A stretch of 64,000 nucleotides of DNA from Jonesia quinghaiensis DSM 15701 (GCF_000423205.1 NZ_AUHN01000006.1:372001-436000), one strand, 5' to 3'; shown: positions 17,822 to 28,210, counted from the first letter of the stretch. Numbers and translations are program-made. Notes: generated by a model from the sequence alone, not told the origin.

Positions 17822-20572
17822 ATGGCCCCGCGTTCCCGATCGTCATCCTCCACGAAACGTTCCTCGCCGACCCGAGCGCGGTCCACCGCTAGTGGGTCAC
17901 GTGGCACAGCGGGTGATAAAACTCGCCCGTTACCGACCACTGAGTCTGGAGCTGGGCCAGACCACGCGTTGGATGCTTTTGGTTTGGTGCTGATCGCCGC
18001 GGCAATTGCCAGCGCTACAGCAGAGTGGTTTGGAGTGGATGCTCCAGTTGCTCATTGGTTGCACATCGCCGCGACATTCGTGGTCGGAGCGTTGTCTTTC
18101 ATGATTCCCGTTGTGCTTGCTGTGTGGGCTCTGCGGATCTTAACGCGTAGACAACGCCAAGAACGCACTCAACGCGTCACGATCGGCGTCGCGTGCATGC
18201 TCCTAGCAGTGACCGGAATCGTTCATGTGACCCAAGATTTCCCAAGTCTATTGGATGGCGTAGAGCAATTCAGTGAAGCTGGGGGAGTGCTGGGCTTTCT
18301 GCTGGGGTATCCGCTAGCAGTTGGTTTAACACCTATCCCCGCTGTGCTCATTTTGTTAGTCGTAGGCTTTTTTGGCGTACTTGTGACAACAAAAACACCC
18401 GTATCAGCCATTCCGCAGCGCCTTTCGGCTGCTCGGGAATGGCTATTTGGCGCTCCCCAAGAACACCAACCTGAGAGCGAAGACGCACTAGAATTCGCTG
18501 ACGGGGTTTCCCGCCATGACGGTAACGAACCTTCTCCAGTTGCGCCGTCCCGTGCGAAAACTGGCTTGTTCGGTCGAGGGAAAAAGAACAAAACTTCAGC
18601 CGAAGGAAACACCAAAGTTCTGCCTCGATACGCGGGCGATGAGGCGTTTACTCGAGCATTGGAGGCTGAGGAACGGCGCCAAGCTGAACAAGATGCAGAG
18701 GACCTAGCGAACTCCGAAGCGCCGACTCCGAAGAAAAAGCGTGCATTGCGCCGGCCACCGCCGCCTCCTGTTAGCGCGAACACGCCTTCAGAAGCACCGC
18801 CTAAGCCTTCAGCCGCTGCGACCCAGGTGATCGCCGGTGCGACCCAGGGTGATGACGGAATTCTTCTTGACCCTGACGTAGCTGATGACAGCGACCTGCC
18901 AGCGCCGTCTCCTCGCGCAGTTGAGCCACCGCCTGCATCATCAGGTGTACCTCGCGGCGAACAACCCATGCTCGATGGTGACACGGTTTACCTCCTTCCC
19001 GATGAAGATGTGCTGCAACGTGGTGCGCCGCATAAGACCCGATCCGCAGCAAATGATCGAGTCGTCGAGTCGCTCACCCAAGTGTTTGAACAGTTCGGTA
19101 TTGACGCCACCGTGACGGGCTTTATGCGTGGACCTACAGTCACGCGCTATGAAGTAGAAGTAGGCCCAGGCCTCAAAGTTGAGCGAGTGACGGCGCTGTC
19201 GAAGAACATTGCGTACGCTGTTGCTTCCGCAGACGTGCGCATTTTGTCCCCCATCCCCGGCAAATCAGCCATCGGAATTGAGATTCCAAACTCCGACCGT
19301 GAAACTGTCATGCTCGGGGATGTCCTGCGATCCTCCGTGTCCCGCAAGTCTGAGCACCCCATGGTGATGGGCGTTGGTAAGGACGTGGAGGGGGGGTACG
19401 TTGTTGCCAACCTGGCCAAAATGCCACACATCTTGGTTGCTGGCGCGACAGGTGCTGGAAAGTCGAGTTTCGTCAACTCGATGATCACGTCAATTTTGAT
19501 GCGATCCACTCCAGACCAAGTCCGCATGATTTTGGTTGACCCCAAGCGTGTGGAGTTGACGATCTATGACGGCATTCCTCACTTGATCACCCCCATTATC
19601 ACCAACCCGAAAAAGGCCGCTGAGGCATTGGAATGGGTTGTGCGTGAGATGGATGCGCGTTACGACGACCTGGCCATGTTTGGGTTCAAACACATTGACG
19701 ACTTCAACAGTGCTGTACGAGCCGGGAAAGTTAAGCCGCTGCCTGGGTCGGAGCGGAAAATCGCACCGTACCCCTACCTTCTCGTTGTGGTCGATGAGTT
19801 AGCGGATCTCATGATGGTTGCTCCACGTGACGTGGAAGCCTCGATTCAACGCATCACACAGTTGGCACGTGCTGCGGGCATCCACTTGGTGTTGGCTACC
19901 CAACGCCCCTCAGTGGACGTGGTGACGGGGCTTATCAAGGCTAATGTGCCTTCGCGCCTTGCTTTCGCAACCTCATCGCTTGCCGATTCACGTGTTGTCC
20001 TTGACCAACCGGGTGCGGAGAAGCTGATTGGGCAGGGCGATGCGTTGTTCCTGCCGATGGGTTCATCAAAGCCGATGCGTGTTCAAGGCGCGTGGGTCAA
20101 TGAGTCGGAGATTCACAAGGTCGTTGAGCACGTCAAAACCCAGCTGAAACCGATATACCGCGAAGACGTGGCCCAAGTGGCAGCGAAAAAGGTTGTTGAT
20201 GACGACATTGGAGACGACCTCGATGTCCTGTTGCAGGCTGCTGAACTTGTTGTGAACACCCAGTTCGGGTCGACCTCGATGCTTCAACGGAAACTGCGTG
20301 TCGGTTTTGCTAAGGCTGGGCGTCTGATGGATCTTCTGGAGTCCCGCGAAATCGTTGGTCCTTCAGAAGGCTCCAAAGCTCGTGAGGTTCTGGTTAAGCC
20401 AGAAGACTTGCCCGGAACGCTCGCCCTCTTGCGAGGGGAGCCCTCACCATCGTCGACGAATGAGTCAGCAGACTACAGCGAAGGAATCGACGGGCATATG
20501 CCCGCAGTTGCTGAGGACTATCATGACTCTGCAGACACTGAAGATGACGGGTGGAGCGGTCCGGTGCGCTAA
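17822..20572 (+). CDS. ftsK: DNA translocase FtsK/SpoIIIE
   Basis: FtsK pumps chromosomal DNA through the closing septum and activates dimer resolution. The product is 916 residues: a Ser/Arg-rich cytoplasmic start, four or so membrane segments (about 45-200), a disordered Pro/Glu-rich linker (about 220-400), the RecA-like motor with Walker A GATGAGKSS and Walker B LLVVVDELADLMM, and a C-terminal winged-helix gamma domain (LQRKLRVGFAKAGRLMD). I chose ATG 17822 over the in-frame TTG 17813 because the TAGATT -10 would make TTG part of the promoter. Confidence 0.95.
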   Translation: MAPRSRSSSSTKRSSPTRARSTASGSRGTAGDKTRPLPTTESGAGPDHALDAFGLVLIAAAIASATAEWFGVDAPVAHWLHIAATFVVGALSFMIPVVLAVWALRILTRRQRQERTQRVTIGVACMLLAVTGIVHVTQDFPSLLDGVEQFSEAGGVLGFLLGYPLAVGLTPIPAVLILLVVGFFGVLVTTKTPVSAIPQRLSAAREWLFGAPQEHQPESEDALEFADGVSRHDGNEPSPVAPSRAKTGLFGRGKKNKTSAEGNTKVLPRYAGDEAFTRALEAEERRQAEQDAEDLANSEAPTPKKKRALRRPPPPPVSANTPSEAPPKPSAAATQVIAGATQGDDGILLDPDVADDSDLPAPSPRAVEPPPASSGVPRGEQPMLDGDTVYLLPDEDVLQRGAPHKTRSAANDRVVESLTQVFEQFGIDATVTGFMRGPTVTRYEVEVGPGLKVERVTALSKNIAYAVASADVRILSPIPGKSAIGIEIPNSDRETVMLGDVLRSSVSRKSEHPMVMGVGKDVEGGYVVANLAKMPHILVAGATGAGKSSFVNSMITSILMRSTPDQVRMILVDPKRVELTIYDGIPHLITPIITNPKKAAEALEWVVREMDARYDDLAMFGFKHIDDFNSAVRAGKVKPLPGSERKIAPYPYLLVVVDELADLMMVAPRDVEASIQRITQLARAAGIHLVLATQRPSVDVVTGLIKANVPSRLAFATSSLADSRVVLDQPGAEKLIGQGDALFLPMGSSKPMRVQGAWVNESEIHKVVEHVKTQLKPIYREDVAQVAAKKVVDDDIGDDLDVLLQAAELVVNTQFGSTSMLQRKLRVGFAKAGRLMDLLESREIVGPSEGSKAREVLVKPEDLPGTLALLRGEPSPSSTNESADYSEGIDGHMPAVAEDYHDSADTEDDGWSGPVR

Positions 20573-20649
20573 TTCCTTCCGGGGATACCTAGTATGCTGG
20601 CGTCTCAGTATGTAATCAGGCTCCGTGCCTCCAACTGACAGGGTGTGAC

Positions 20650-21249
20650 GTGACGGAAGAAAACCGCGAGCAGGCGCAGGCCCACTGGTGGAATATCGCG
20701 AATATCATCACGATGATTCGTATCGCGATGGTTCCGTTTTTTGTCGCTGCGCTGCTTGTCGAGGACTCTGTTGCCTGGCGAATCGCAGCGCTAGTGATCT
20801 TCCTCGTCGCGTCATTGACGGACAAACTTGATGGGCATCTCGCTCGTTCTCGAGGACTGATCACTGATCTGGGGAAAATTCTTGACCCGATCGCGGATAA
20901 AGTCCTCACCGGCGCAGCATTGGTTGTCCTTTCTCTTTTGGGTGAACTGCCATGGTGGGTAACGATCGTCATTTTGGGCCGTGAGGCTGCCATCACGTTG
21001 ATGCGGTTCATCGTTATTCGGTATGTCGTTCTCCCGGCTTCTCGTGGTGGAAAAATCAAGACGGTAACGCAGATAGCCGCTATTTCAGCATGGCTACTCC
21101 CGCTGTCGATACTGCCTGGTGCTGTGACCGTCATCGCCTGGATACTGATGATTGCCGCTGTAGTCGTGACTGTCTACACAGGCCTGGACTATATGGTCCA
21201 AGGCTTGCGAGTATTTCGTGCGGGACAGCGCGATGGTGATAGTAAGTAA
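20650..21249 (+). CDS. pgsA: CDP-diacylglycerol--glycerol-3-phosphate 3-phosphatidyltransferase
   Basis: PgsA makes phosphatidylglycerophosphate, the precursor of phosphatidylglycerol and cardiolipin. The 199-residue membrane protein has the complete CDP-alcohol phosphotransferase motif, starting DKLDGHLAR (about residue 57) and finishing GKILDPIADK, with four or more hydrophobic spans. Start GTG 20650 is assigned on the family N-terminus (NIANIITMIRI). A TAGTAT -10-like hexamer lies at 20590-20595. A related PgsA2 could also make phosphatidylinositol phosphate; the synteny with pncC and clgR favours PgsA proper. Confidence 0.93.
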   Translation: MTEENREQAQAHWWNIANIITMIRIAMVPFFVAALLVEDSVAWRIAALVIFLVASLTDKLDGHLARSRGLITDLGKILDPIADKVLTGAALVVLSLLGELPWWVTIVILGREAAITLMRFIVIRYVVLPASRGGKIKTVTQIAAISAWLLPLSILPGAVTVIAWILMIAAVVVTVYTGLDYMVQGLRVFRAGQRDGDSK

Positions 21250-21808
21250 CGTCAGCCGTGTGCAGTTTGATGCAGCGCGATGCTGTATCCATGCCATGGC
21301 GCGCAGTGGGCAGACGCTTGTTGCCGCGGAGTCTCTCACGGGTGGCTTGGTTGCTGACGCTTTTATCCAAGTACCTGGTGCTTCGCACGTGTTCCTCGCT
21401 GGATTAGTCACTTACGCAACGACGATGAAAACATCCTTGCTGGGCGTTGATCCGCGTCTATTAGCTGAGCGTGGTGCAGTGGATCCTGATGTGGCAAGTG
21501 CGATGGCCGTAGGGGCTCGTCTACGTACTGGAGCTGACGTTGCGGTAGCAACGACAGGTGTTGCTGGCCCAGAACCACAGGATGGCAAGCCCGTTGGCTT
21601 GGTCTATATTGCGCTAGCTGATGGCCGCGGGGTGCGCGTCCATGAGGTGAACTGTGCAGAACTCACAACAGAAGCCTCAGGTCGTGATGAAATCCGCCGA
21701 TACGCTACATACGAGGCTGTGAAACTCGTGCATCACTACTGGCGTCCATCCGATGGAAGAAAATGTGACGACTTACATACGTGCAGTACTGTAACCAGGG
21801 AACAATAA
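21233..21808 (+). CDS. pncC: CinA C-terminal domain protein, nicotinamide-nucleotide amidohydrolase (PncC type)
   Basis: PncC deamidates NMN to NaMN in pyridine-nucleotide recycling. The product, about 191 residues, is only the CinA C-terminal domain. Seen: VAAESLTGGLVADAF with the catalytic Ser, VTYATTMKTSLLGV, and TTGVAGPEPQDGKPVGLVYI. The N-terminal CinA/MoeA-like domain is absent. ATG 21233 overlaps pgsA by 17 bases; an in-frame GTG at 21218 would overlap more. The last 20 residues are unrelated to the family. Confidence 0.88.
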   Translation: MVIVSNVSRVQFDAARCCIHAMARSGQTLVAAESLTGGLVADAFIQVPGASHVFLAGLVTYATTMKTSLLGVDPRLLAERGAVDPDVASAMAVGARLRTGADVAVATTGVAGPEPQDGKPVGLVYIALADGRGVRVHEVNCAELTTEASGRDEIRRYATYEAVKLVHHYWRPSDGRKCDDLHTCSTVTREQ

Positions 21809-21928
21809 GCCCGTGGCAATAGTTGAATTCTGTAGCACGTGATGGAAGGCTCTTCAGAGTACTTTCAGCAAGACTTGCTACAGTCATCATGACAAGATAG
21901 ACACATGGGCACGGGAGGAGGTAGCCAG

Positions 21929-22228
21929 ATGGTCGTATTACGCCGAGAAATCGGAGACGTACTGCGCAGCGCTCGGCAACGTCAAGGTCGTACACTCCGC
22001 GAAGTGTCCTCAGCAGCGCGAGTGTCATTAGGCTATTTGAGTGAAGTTGAACGTGGGCAGAAAGAAGCCTCGTCAGAATTGCTCGGATCAATTTGTGATG
22101 CTTTAGACACGCCGCTGTCGCTGATTCTTCGCGAAGTGAGTGACCGCGTGGCGGTAGCGGAAGGCCTGGACATTCCAGACACCATTCCCGCCGACATGGT
22201 CATGGATCGCGTACCGGCTCGAGTGTAG
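21929..22228 (+). CDS. clgR: ClgR-like helix-turn-helix transcriptional regulator
   Basis: A 99-residue Cro/C1-type regulator. The HTH is clear at about residues 13-60 ([19 protein letters not shown], then [14 protein letters not shown]). The family (ClgR/PopR) activates clpP, clpC and related protease genes in actinobacteria and is itself degraded by Clp; position after pgsA-cinA matches that of clgR elsewhere. Start ATG 21929 has an excellent GGGAGGAGG site 7 bases upstream, which rules out the in-frame ATG at 21905. TACAGT at 21879-21884 is a candidate -10. No CGC-N5-GCG ClgR box was found before it. Confidence 0.88.
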   Translation: MVVLRREIGDVLRSARQRQGRTLREVSSAARVSLGYLSEVERGQKEASSELLGSICDALDTPLSLILREVSDRVAVAEGLDIPDTIPADMVMDRVPARV

Positions 22229-22258
22229 CCGCACCACAACAGAACACTGCGTTCTTAA

Positions 22259-22292
22259 CAAATGGGGAGCCACATACATGGGTCCCCATTTG
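22259..22292. terminator. Hairpin between convergent clgR and nei
   Basis: A 10-bp perfect stem (22259-22268 with 22283-22292) with a 14-base loop lies 30 bases past the clgR stop and 58 bases past the nei stop on the other strand. It can act in both directions. No U-tract is evident. Confidence 0.6.
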
Positions 22293-22349
22293 TGTGTCAC
22301 TCTGCACTGTGCGGAGGCTGTGGTCAGGTGCAGCCTGCCATAACTTTTC

Positions 22350-23240
22350 CTACCTGCGTGGTTGAGCTTCATTCTGGAGAGGCTGGCACGTTGGGCAAAA
22401 GAAAGCTGGGCGTTGCCGCAGTTCAGGGCCGACCATACGGCGTGATATTGGTGTTCCGCACCGGTGACAGGGGCTACCGCGCCGAGCGTGTACATGAATG
22501 ATCCGGCCGCTTACCGGTTGGATGACTCCTCGGATCATGTGTCCACGGATCGAGGACAGCAGGCGGGGGACATCAACCTGGCTGATCGGCGTTAGAGGAT
22601 GAATCTTGGCGGTGAAAAGTCCCTCGGCCATAAATATCGTGCCGATGCCACTGACAACACTTTGGTCGAGCAACGTCTCGCCGATAGGTCGCTCTGGGGG
22701 TTGTTGGGAGAAATTCTCAAGCCCTTGAAGCCAACCAACGTCGTTGATGCCCTGAATTGTCATTCCGAGGCCGGCATGCGAGCGTCGGGGCGCCAATAGG
22801 CGTTGTTCAGAGGTGGCTCGATCAATGAGGGCAGTGGGGACACTGGAGTCGGCCAGAATGTCGGGGCCGAGATGGTCGAGGAGGGGCTGTTCGTCGCGTG
22901 TTGCTAAGACATCGAGCATACCGAGCTGGTAGCCCACACAGGTCCACTGTGATGTGCCAAGGACCGCGCGAACTGTGTCGGATTTTCCCTGTGATTCACG
23001 GGATCCAGTTGGTGTGACTCGCCATACGCCATCCATGCGCAGGTGTGTCCGTAGGGTTTGCCCATCGGCGCAACGCATCAGCATGTGCTTCGCGTATGCG
23101 CCGACTTCTATCACTTCGACTCCTACGAATGCGTTGAGTGGTGCACTGGGCCATCGTAGGTCGCTGCGGGTGAGTACTGCTCCGGCAAGGACGTCGTGAA
23201 GTCGGTTGGCTGCGCACAGGACGGTATCACCTTCAGGCAT
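22350..23240 (-). CDS. nei: Formamidopyrimidine-DNA glycosylase family protein, endonuclease VIII-like
   Basis: A base-excision repair glycosylase/AP lyase of 296 residues. The processed N-terminus PEGDTV supplies the catalytic Pro2-Glu3. The beta-clamp Lys in AYAKHMLMR, the helix-two-turn-helix (about 150-240) and the C-terminal zinc finger (CHRCG, then CPTC) are all present. MPEGDTV is more like actinobacterial Nei2 than Fpg, so oxidised pyrimidines are the likelier substrates. Its start overlaps the end of lhr by 8 bases, so the two repair genes are co-transcribed. Confidence 0.92.
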   Translation of the reverse strand: MPEGDTVLCAANRLHDVLAGAVLTRSDLRWPSAPLNAFVGVEVIEVGAYAKHMLMRCADGQTLRTHLRMDGVWRVTPTGSRESQGKSDTVRAVLGTSQWTCVGYQLGMLDVLATRDEQPLLDHLGPDILADSSVPTALIDRATSEQRLLAPRRSHAGLGMTIQGINDVGWLQGLENFSQQPPERPIGETLLDQSVVSGIGTIFMAEGLFTAKIHPLTPISQVDVPRLLSSIRGHMIRGVIQPVSGRIIHVHARRGSPCHRCGTPISRRMVGPELRQRPAFFCPTCQPLQNEAQPRR

Positions 23241-26200
23241 TGTTCCTCCGAGTTCCCCGGTACCTTACGCCACTTGGGGTGCTGGAGAACCCAACGTCGG
23301 TAAGTGCTGCAAGGAGTGCTTCTCCAGTGGTGGAGTGAAGGTAGGGGACGGCTTCTTCGCCGTTGATCCGTTGAAGCGTCAGACCAGTCATCCTTCCGTC
23401 GTCTACCGCTCGAATGGTGGCGCGCGCAGCCGCGGGAAACAGTGTGCTGTTTGTGGTGCAGGTGATCAGTGCGCGCCCTCCACGGTCAATAAAGAACACG
23501 AGCTCACCGTTGATCGTAACGACGTGAGCGCCGGCTCGTCGCGCGAGTCGGACGCCTTGTGGTGTGTCTGGCCAACTGAGCGCCGCTCCGTATGGGTTAG
23601 CTGGGTCGACTGCACTGAGAACTAGTGGTTCGCTGAGGTGTCGGTCCACGCTTGTTGCTCGGACGCTGTCGCTGGCACGAAGAGCTTCTACCGCGCCGGG
23701 GGCTGCGAACTGGGACCCGCCAAGGTGCTCAATGAAGTACCCGCGGCGCACCTGACCACCGGATTCCATCGTGCTTAATGCCCGGTAGAGGTCTGCAAAC
23801 CGGTAGTCGAGATCTTCTGTATCTAGGACAGATCGGGTGATGACGCCGTGCCGATCAAGGAGTACGGCTGTCCACGCGGCAAGGTGTTCTTCGGGGCGGG
23901 CACTGGGTTGGGGAACACTGGACCAGCGCCCCACCAACGTGGGGTCTGGAATGTTGGCCGTGGTGCGTTGTACGCCGCTGAGTCCGGCGAATCGTGAGGA
24001 ACTCCGCCTGGTTCGTGGAGCAGCTGTTGAACGAGAGGCAGGTGCGGCCCCAGTGCGCCCCACGAGCGCCCGTAGCGGGGCGAAACTGTCATTGGTGACG
24101 TACCCTGCCCACACAAGGTCCCATAGGGCGTTGGCAACGTCAGAGGTCGGCACGTTCAGCAGTCCAATGAGCTGGTGGGCGAAGAATCCACCTGACCCAA
24201 GCAACGCATCGTGAATGTCGCGGTGCAAAGTGCTCTTGCCGAACTCTTCATGGTCATGAACCGGCGGCCGTACAGGTAACGTCAGATGCGCGTGAGCCGC
24301 CTCGTGGAGAGAAATAACTCCATCACGACCACCACGTAAACCCGCTAACGGGCGATGCCCAACCCACAGTATGTCTCCGCCGACCATGAGCTCGTCCATC
24401 ATCGTTGGGCGGTACCCACGTACCCGTGCGGGCAGAATGTCAGACTCAATAGTCGAAAAGGGCAACGGGGCGCCAGTGAGTTGTTCTACGGCAACTGCCA
24501 CTCCGTCAACACCTCGAAGCTGCCCCATCCGGTGCCAAGAGGGCAGGAAAGTGGCGAGACTTGCTGGGGCGACAGGTTCAACTTCAGCACGCAGCGCGGC
24601 AAGGGAACGCCGCCGTAGCATCCGCAGAACCTCAGGGTCACAGTATTCTTCGCCGATTCCCCCGAAACGTTCTGGTAAGAGCCTCCCCGTAACAAGGTGC
24701 CCACTGGAGACCAAGCGGCGGAGAACATCGCGAACAACTGCCCGCCCCACACCATAACGGTTGGCAACATCCTGATCGGTGAAAGGAACGTGTGTTTTTG
24801 CGTAGCGCCGCACAAGGTCTGCAAAAGGGTCCGGTAGCGCTTCGGTGTACGCATCAGGGATACCTGTGGGCAGGGGGACGCCGAGCGCATCACGAAGCCG
24901 ACCTGCATCTGTGATCGCTGCCCACTGGAGTGGGTAGGTGGATACCCCAGACATCCGCACACTCATGACACGCCGTGACCGCTCTAATTCAGCCAGAGCA
25001 GTGTGTACCTCAGCAAGACGAGGATCAGAATCATCGCAGGTGACCGCATCAATATGACTGTTCAACGGTGAACTATCCATGGTGCTGTGTGATTCATGAT
25101 GCCAACGCGCTGCAAGCGCTTGTGGTGAAGCTGGCCCCCAACGCTGCAGAAAATCCCATAGGTCTTCACCATGGCGCAGTGGCCTTTTCCCAGATATCCC
25201 GGCAAGTTCGTGCGCAGTGGTTTCTATTGCGTGGTCATCGAGAAGATCCGCAAGATCACCAGACCCAGACGCCCCAAGAAGTTCTGCGAGGAGTGTCGGA
25301 TCAAGGGTGAGGGCTGCAGCGCGACGTTCAGCTAGTGGAGCATCGGAATCGTAGATGAACTGCGCTGTGTAGCCAAATAGCAGTGACTGAGCGAAGGGCG
25401 ACGCTGTTTGTGTCGTGACATCAACAACACGAATCCGCCCGGATTCAATGTCTTTCATGATGTCGCGTAGTGCGGGCACGTCATAGTCGTCTTGCAGACA
25501 TTCCCTTACTGCCTCTAGCACAATCGGGAAGTCAGGGTAGTTGGAGGCAACAGACAATAACTGTGCTGCGCGTTGACGCTGCTGCCACAGTGGCTGTCTA
25601 CGGTCAGGACGAGCCCGAGGCAAGAGTAAAGCCCTGCCTGCCGCCTCACGAAACCGGGCACCGAACAATGATGATTCAGCGACGTGCTCCCGCACAATGT
25701 TGAATGCAATGTCAGGGTCAATAAACAAATCTTCATAACTCACCCCGACCGCGTGCGCAGGTTGAGAGGCACTTTCATCGGGCAATGCATACGGGTCATC
25801 GAGTTGTGGCAGGCGCACAACGATGCCGTCATCAGAGTGCATCGTTGCTGCATCAACACCGAAACGTTCCCTCAAACGAGCGCCCAGGACAAGTGCCCAC
25901 GGTGCGTGTACCCGCGCGCCAAAAGGCGTGTGAATAACGATGCGCCAGTCACCAAGTTCATCTCGGAAACGCTCAACAATAATGGTGGTGTCTGTGGGGA
26001 GTGTCCCGGTGGCTTGCTCTTGGTCGTCTAGGTACTGACGAAGATTAGACATAGCGCGGTCGTCCAAGCCTAGCCAGGCAGGGTCTTGTGGGTTGTGACG
26101 GCCGGTACGCATCCATTCCCCCATGGCTAAGCCGAGGGAGTAAGGGCGCCCGAGGGAGTCGCCTTTCCAAAATGGAAGGCGCCCAGGCAAACCTGGAGCA

Positions 26201-28143
26201 GGACTCACCAACACCCGATCTGGGGTGATCTCTTCTATCCGCCAGGTTGAGGAGCCCAGCGTGAAGACATCACCAACACGTGACTCGTACACCATCTCTT
26301 CATCAAGTTCTCCAACCCGTTTCGCCCCACGAAGCCGCACACTCCCTGGACGCTCAGATGGGTTACCTGGAACTTCCTCGTGAGGTTGTTGACCTGATTC
26401 GGTTGCTGACGCACCATCAACTAAAAACACCCCGTACAGGCCCCGGTCTGGAATGGTTCCCCCCGAGGTCGCTGCAAGGCGTAGCGCACCAGGCCGCGCA
26501 CTGAGTACCCCGCTGGCCCGGTCCCAGATGATGCGCGCTCGCAGTTCCCCGAAGTCCTCTGACGGGTAGCGGCCGGAAAGCATGTCAAGAACGGCGGTGA
26601 AGGATGCGTCTCCTAGGGCAGTGTAGGGGGCTGCTCTGCGTATGAGCGCCAGCATGTCCTGTGTGGTCCAGTCGTCAACAGCAAGCATCGCCACGATGTG
26701 CTGTGCAAGGACGTCGAGGGGGTTCGTTACTTGGTGCAGTGGTTCAAGGATCCCGTGGCGCATCCGGTGCGCGATGAGGGCAGCTGGGACCAAGTCCCCG
26801 CGGTGAACAGGGAATATAACCCCGTGTGATACTGCACCAACTTGGTGTCCTGCGCGCCCTACCCGTTGCAGCCCACTTGCTGCTGATGGTGGTGGTCCCA
26901 CCTGCACCACGAGGTCAATAGACCCCATATCGATTCCCAATTCGAGCGATGAAGTAGCGACCACACTGGGCAGCGAACCATTTTTCAGGTCAGTTTCTGT
27001 TTTTGTGCGTTCATTACGGCTCATCGACCCGTGGTGGGCTTTAGCGATGGTGTGGTGTACGTCTGCAGCGGCCCCTGATTGCGCTTGGATGTGGGCGGCG
27101 TGGAGTTCGCCGGGGGGTGGTACTTCTTCACCGTGGCGGCGGGCCCAAATTTCGTTCATGCGGGCGGTGAGCCGTTCAGCTCCGCGGCGCGCATTGGTGA
27201 AAACCAGTGTGGTGGTGTGATCGGCGACTAGATCAACAATGCGTTCTTCGACGTGAGGCCACACAGATGCTTTTGCTTGGGCGTTTTGGCTCGCGTCGCC
27301 CTGGAGCGCGGAATGTGGGAGAGGGCTGTCTGCGGGAGCAGTGATGTCATCGAGGGGGACCTCAACGGAGATATCGAAGCGTTTTGTTGTTGGTGGTTGG
27401 ACGATGCGTACACTGCGTCCACCCTCAGTGGGGCCACGCCCACCTGCCAGGTAATCGGCCACAGCGGTTACTGGTTCGACAGTTGCCGACAAACCTATTC
27501 GCCGCGCTGGGTGGGGGAGCAAGGCGTCGAGTCGTTCAAGGGAAACCGCAAGGTGAGCTCCTCTTTTTGTCCCCGCCACATAGTGGATCTCATCAATGAT
27601 GACGGTTTCGATGCCGCGGAGCCCTGCGCGTGCAGCGGAGGTGAGCATCAAGAAGAGCGACTCGGGTGTGGTGATGAGAATGTCTGGAGGTTTGGTGGCA
27701 AATCGGCGCCGCTCGGCGGCTGGAGTGTCTCCGGTACGGATACCCACTGTCATGTCACGCGGTGTTTTGCCAGCTCGGATTGTTGCTTGCTCGATGCCTC
27801 GTAGTGGCGCACGAAGGTTACGTTCGACATCTGCGGCGAGTGCTTTTAGGGGAGAAATATAGAGAACTTTGCACCGTTGGGTTGGGTCATCGACGGGGAT
27901 GGGAGTGGACGCAATTTGGTCGATTGCCCATAAGAAAGCGGCGAGAGTTTTCCCTGACCCGGTGGGCGCAACAACTACAGTGTGGTTTCCATCAGCGATG
28001 GCTTGCCATGCTCCTCGTTGCGCTTGGGTGGGTGCCTCAAATGCTCCAGTGAACCAATCACATGTTGGGGGAGAAAACAGGTCCGCGAGTTGAGGTGCGT
28101 CACTGTTGATCGGAGGAAGTGGAGGTGGGGCGGGGGTACTCAC
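23233..28143 (-). CDS. lhr: Lhr-type large ATP-dependent DNA helicase
   Basis: Lhr is a superfamily-2 3'-5' helicase that unwinds RNA:DNA hybrids and is linked to DNA repair. At 1636 residues this is a full-length protein with both the Lhr core and the long C-terminal domain. Seen: TQAQRGAWQAI (Q-motif region), Walker A APTGSGKT (about 59-66), Walker B IDEIH, motif III GLSATVEP, motif V/VI SSLELGIDMGSID and QRVGRAGHQVG, then winged helix and Lhr-specific regions. GTG start at 28143. In mycobacteria lhr and nei are likewise adjacent, supporting a joint repair role. Confidence 0.95.
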   Translation of the reverse strand: MSTPAPPPLPPINSDAPQLADLFSPPTCDWFTGAFEAPTQAQRGAWQAIADGNHTVVVAPTGSGKTLAAFLWAIDQIASTPIPVDDPTQRCKVLYISPLKALAADVERNLRAPLRGIEQATIRAGKTPRDMTVGIRTGDTPAAERRRFATKPPDILITTPESLFLMLTSAARAGLRGIETVIIDEIHYVAGTKRGAHLAVSLERLDALLPHPARRIGLSATVEPVTAVADYLAGGRGPTEGGRSVRIVQPPTTKRFDISVEVPLDDITAPADSPLPHSALQGDASQNAQAKASVWPHVEERIVDLVADHTTTLVFTNARRGAERLTARMNEIWARRHGEEVPPPGELHAAHIQAQSGAAADVHHTIAKAHHGSMSRNERTKTETDLKNGSLPSVVATSSLELGIDMGSIDLVVQVGPPPSAASGLQRVGRAGHQVGAVSHGVIFPVHRGDLVPAALIAHRMRHGILEPLHQVTNPLDVLAQHIVAMLAVDDWTTQDMLALIRRAAPYTALGDASFTAVLDMLSGRYPSEDFGELRARIIWDRASGVLSARPGALRLAATSGGTIPDRGLYGVFLVDGASATESGQQPHEEVPGNPSERPGSVRLRGAKRVGELDEEMVYESRVGDVFTLGSSTWRIEEITPDRVLVSPAPGLPGRLPFWKGDSLGRPYSLGLAMGEWMRTGRHNPQDPAWLGLDDRAMSNLRQYLDDQEQATGTLPTDTTIIVERFRDELGDWRIVIHTPFGARVHAPWALVLGARLRERFGVDAATMHSDDGIVVRLPQLDDPYALPDESASQPAHAVGVSYEDLFIDPDIAFNIVREHVAESSLFGARFREAAGRALLLPRARPDRRQPLWQQRQRAAQLLSVASNYPDFPIVLEAVRECLQDDYDVPALRDIMKDIESGRIRVVDVTTQTASPFAQSLLFGYTAQFIYDSDAPLAERRAAALTLDPTLLAELLGASGSGDLADLLDDHAIETTAHELAGISGKRPLRHGEDLWDFLQRWGPASPQALAARWHHESHSTMDSSPLNSHIDAVTCDDSDPRLAEVHTALAELERSRRVMSVRMSGVSTYPLQWAAITDAGRLRDALGVPLPTGIPDAYTEALPDPFADLVRRYAKTHVPFTDQDVANRYGVGRAVVRDVLRRLVSSGHLVTGRLLPERFGGIGEEYCDPEVLRMLRRRSLAALRAEVEPVAPASLATFLPSWHRMGQLRGVDGVAVAVEQLTGAPLPFSTIESDILPARVRGYRPTMMDELMVGGDILWVGHRPLAGLRGGRDGVISLHEAAHAHLTLPVRPPVHDHEEFGKSTLHRDIHDALLGSGGFFAHQLIGLLNVPTSDVANALWDLVWAGYVTNDSFAPLRALVGRTGAAPASRSTAAPRTRRSSSRFAGLSGVQRTTANIPDPTLVGRWSSVPQPSARPEEHLAAWTAVLLDRHGVITRSVLDTEDLDYRFADLYRALSTMESGGQVRRGYFIEHLGGSQFAAPGAVEALRASDSVRATSVDRHLSEPLVLSAVDPANPYGAALSWPDTPQGVRLARRAGAHVVTINGELVFFIDRGGRALITCTTNSTLFPAAARATIRAVDDGRMTGLTLQRINGEEAVPYLHSTTGEALLAALTDVGFSSTPSGVRYRGTRRNNA

Positions 28144-28210
28144 ATGCTCTATTGTGCGCGTGCCCTATGACATGTGCAGAGCGCATGGGTGGGCATGGCA
28201 GGATAGGGGA

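Noticed and set aside
18223-18984. 253-codon open frame antisense to ftsK
   Set aside because: It lies opposite the low-complexity linker of ftsK; its protein is Ser/Pro/Gly-rich with no family features and no start signals.
20616-21134. 172-codon open frame antisense to pgsA
   Set aside because: pgsA has a complete catalytic motif in the opposite frame; the antisense product has no recognisable features.
21905-21928. Earlier ATG for the ClgR-like regulator
   Set aside because: It is upstream of the strong GGGAGGAGG site that serves ATG 21929 and would place that site inside the coding sequence.
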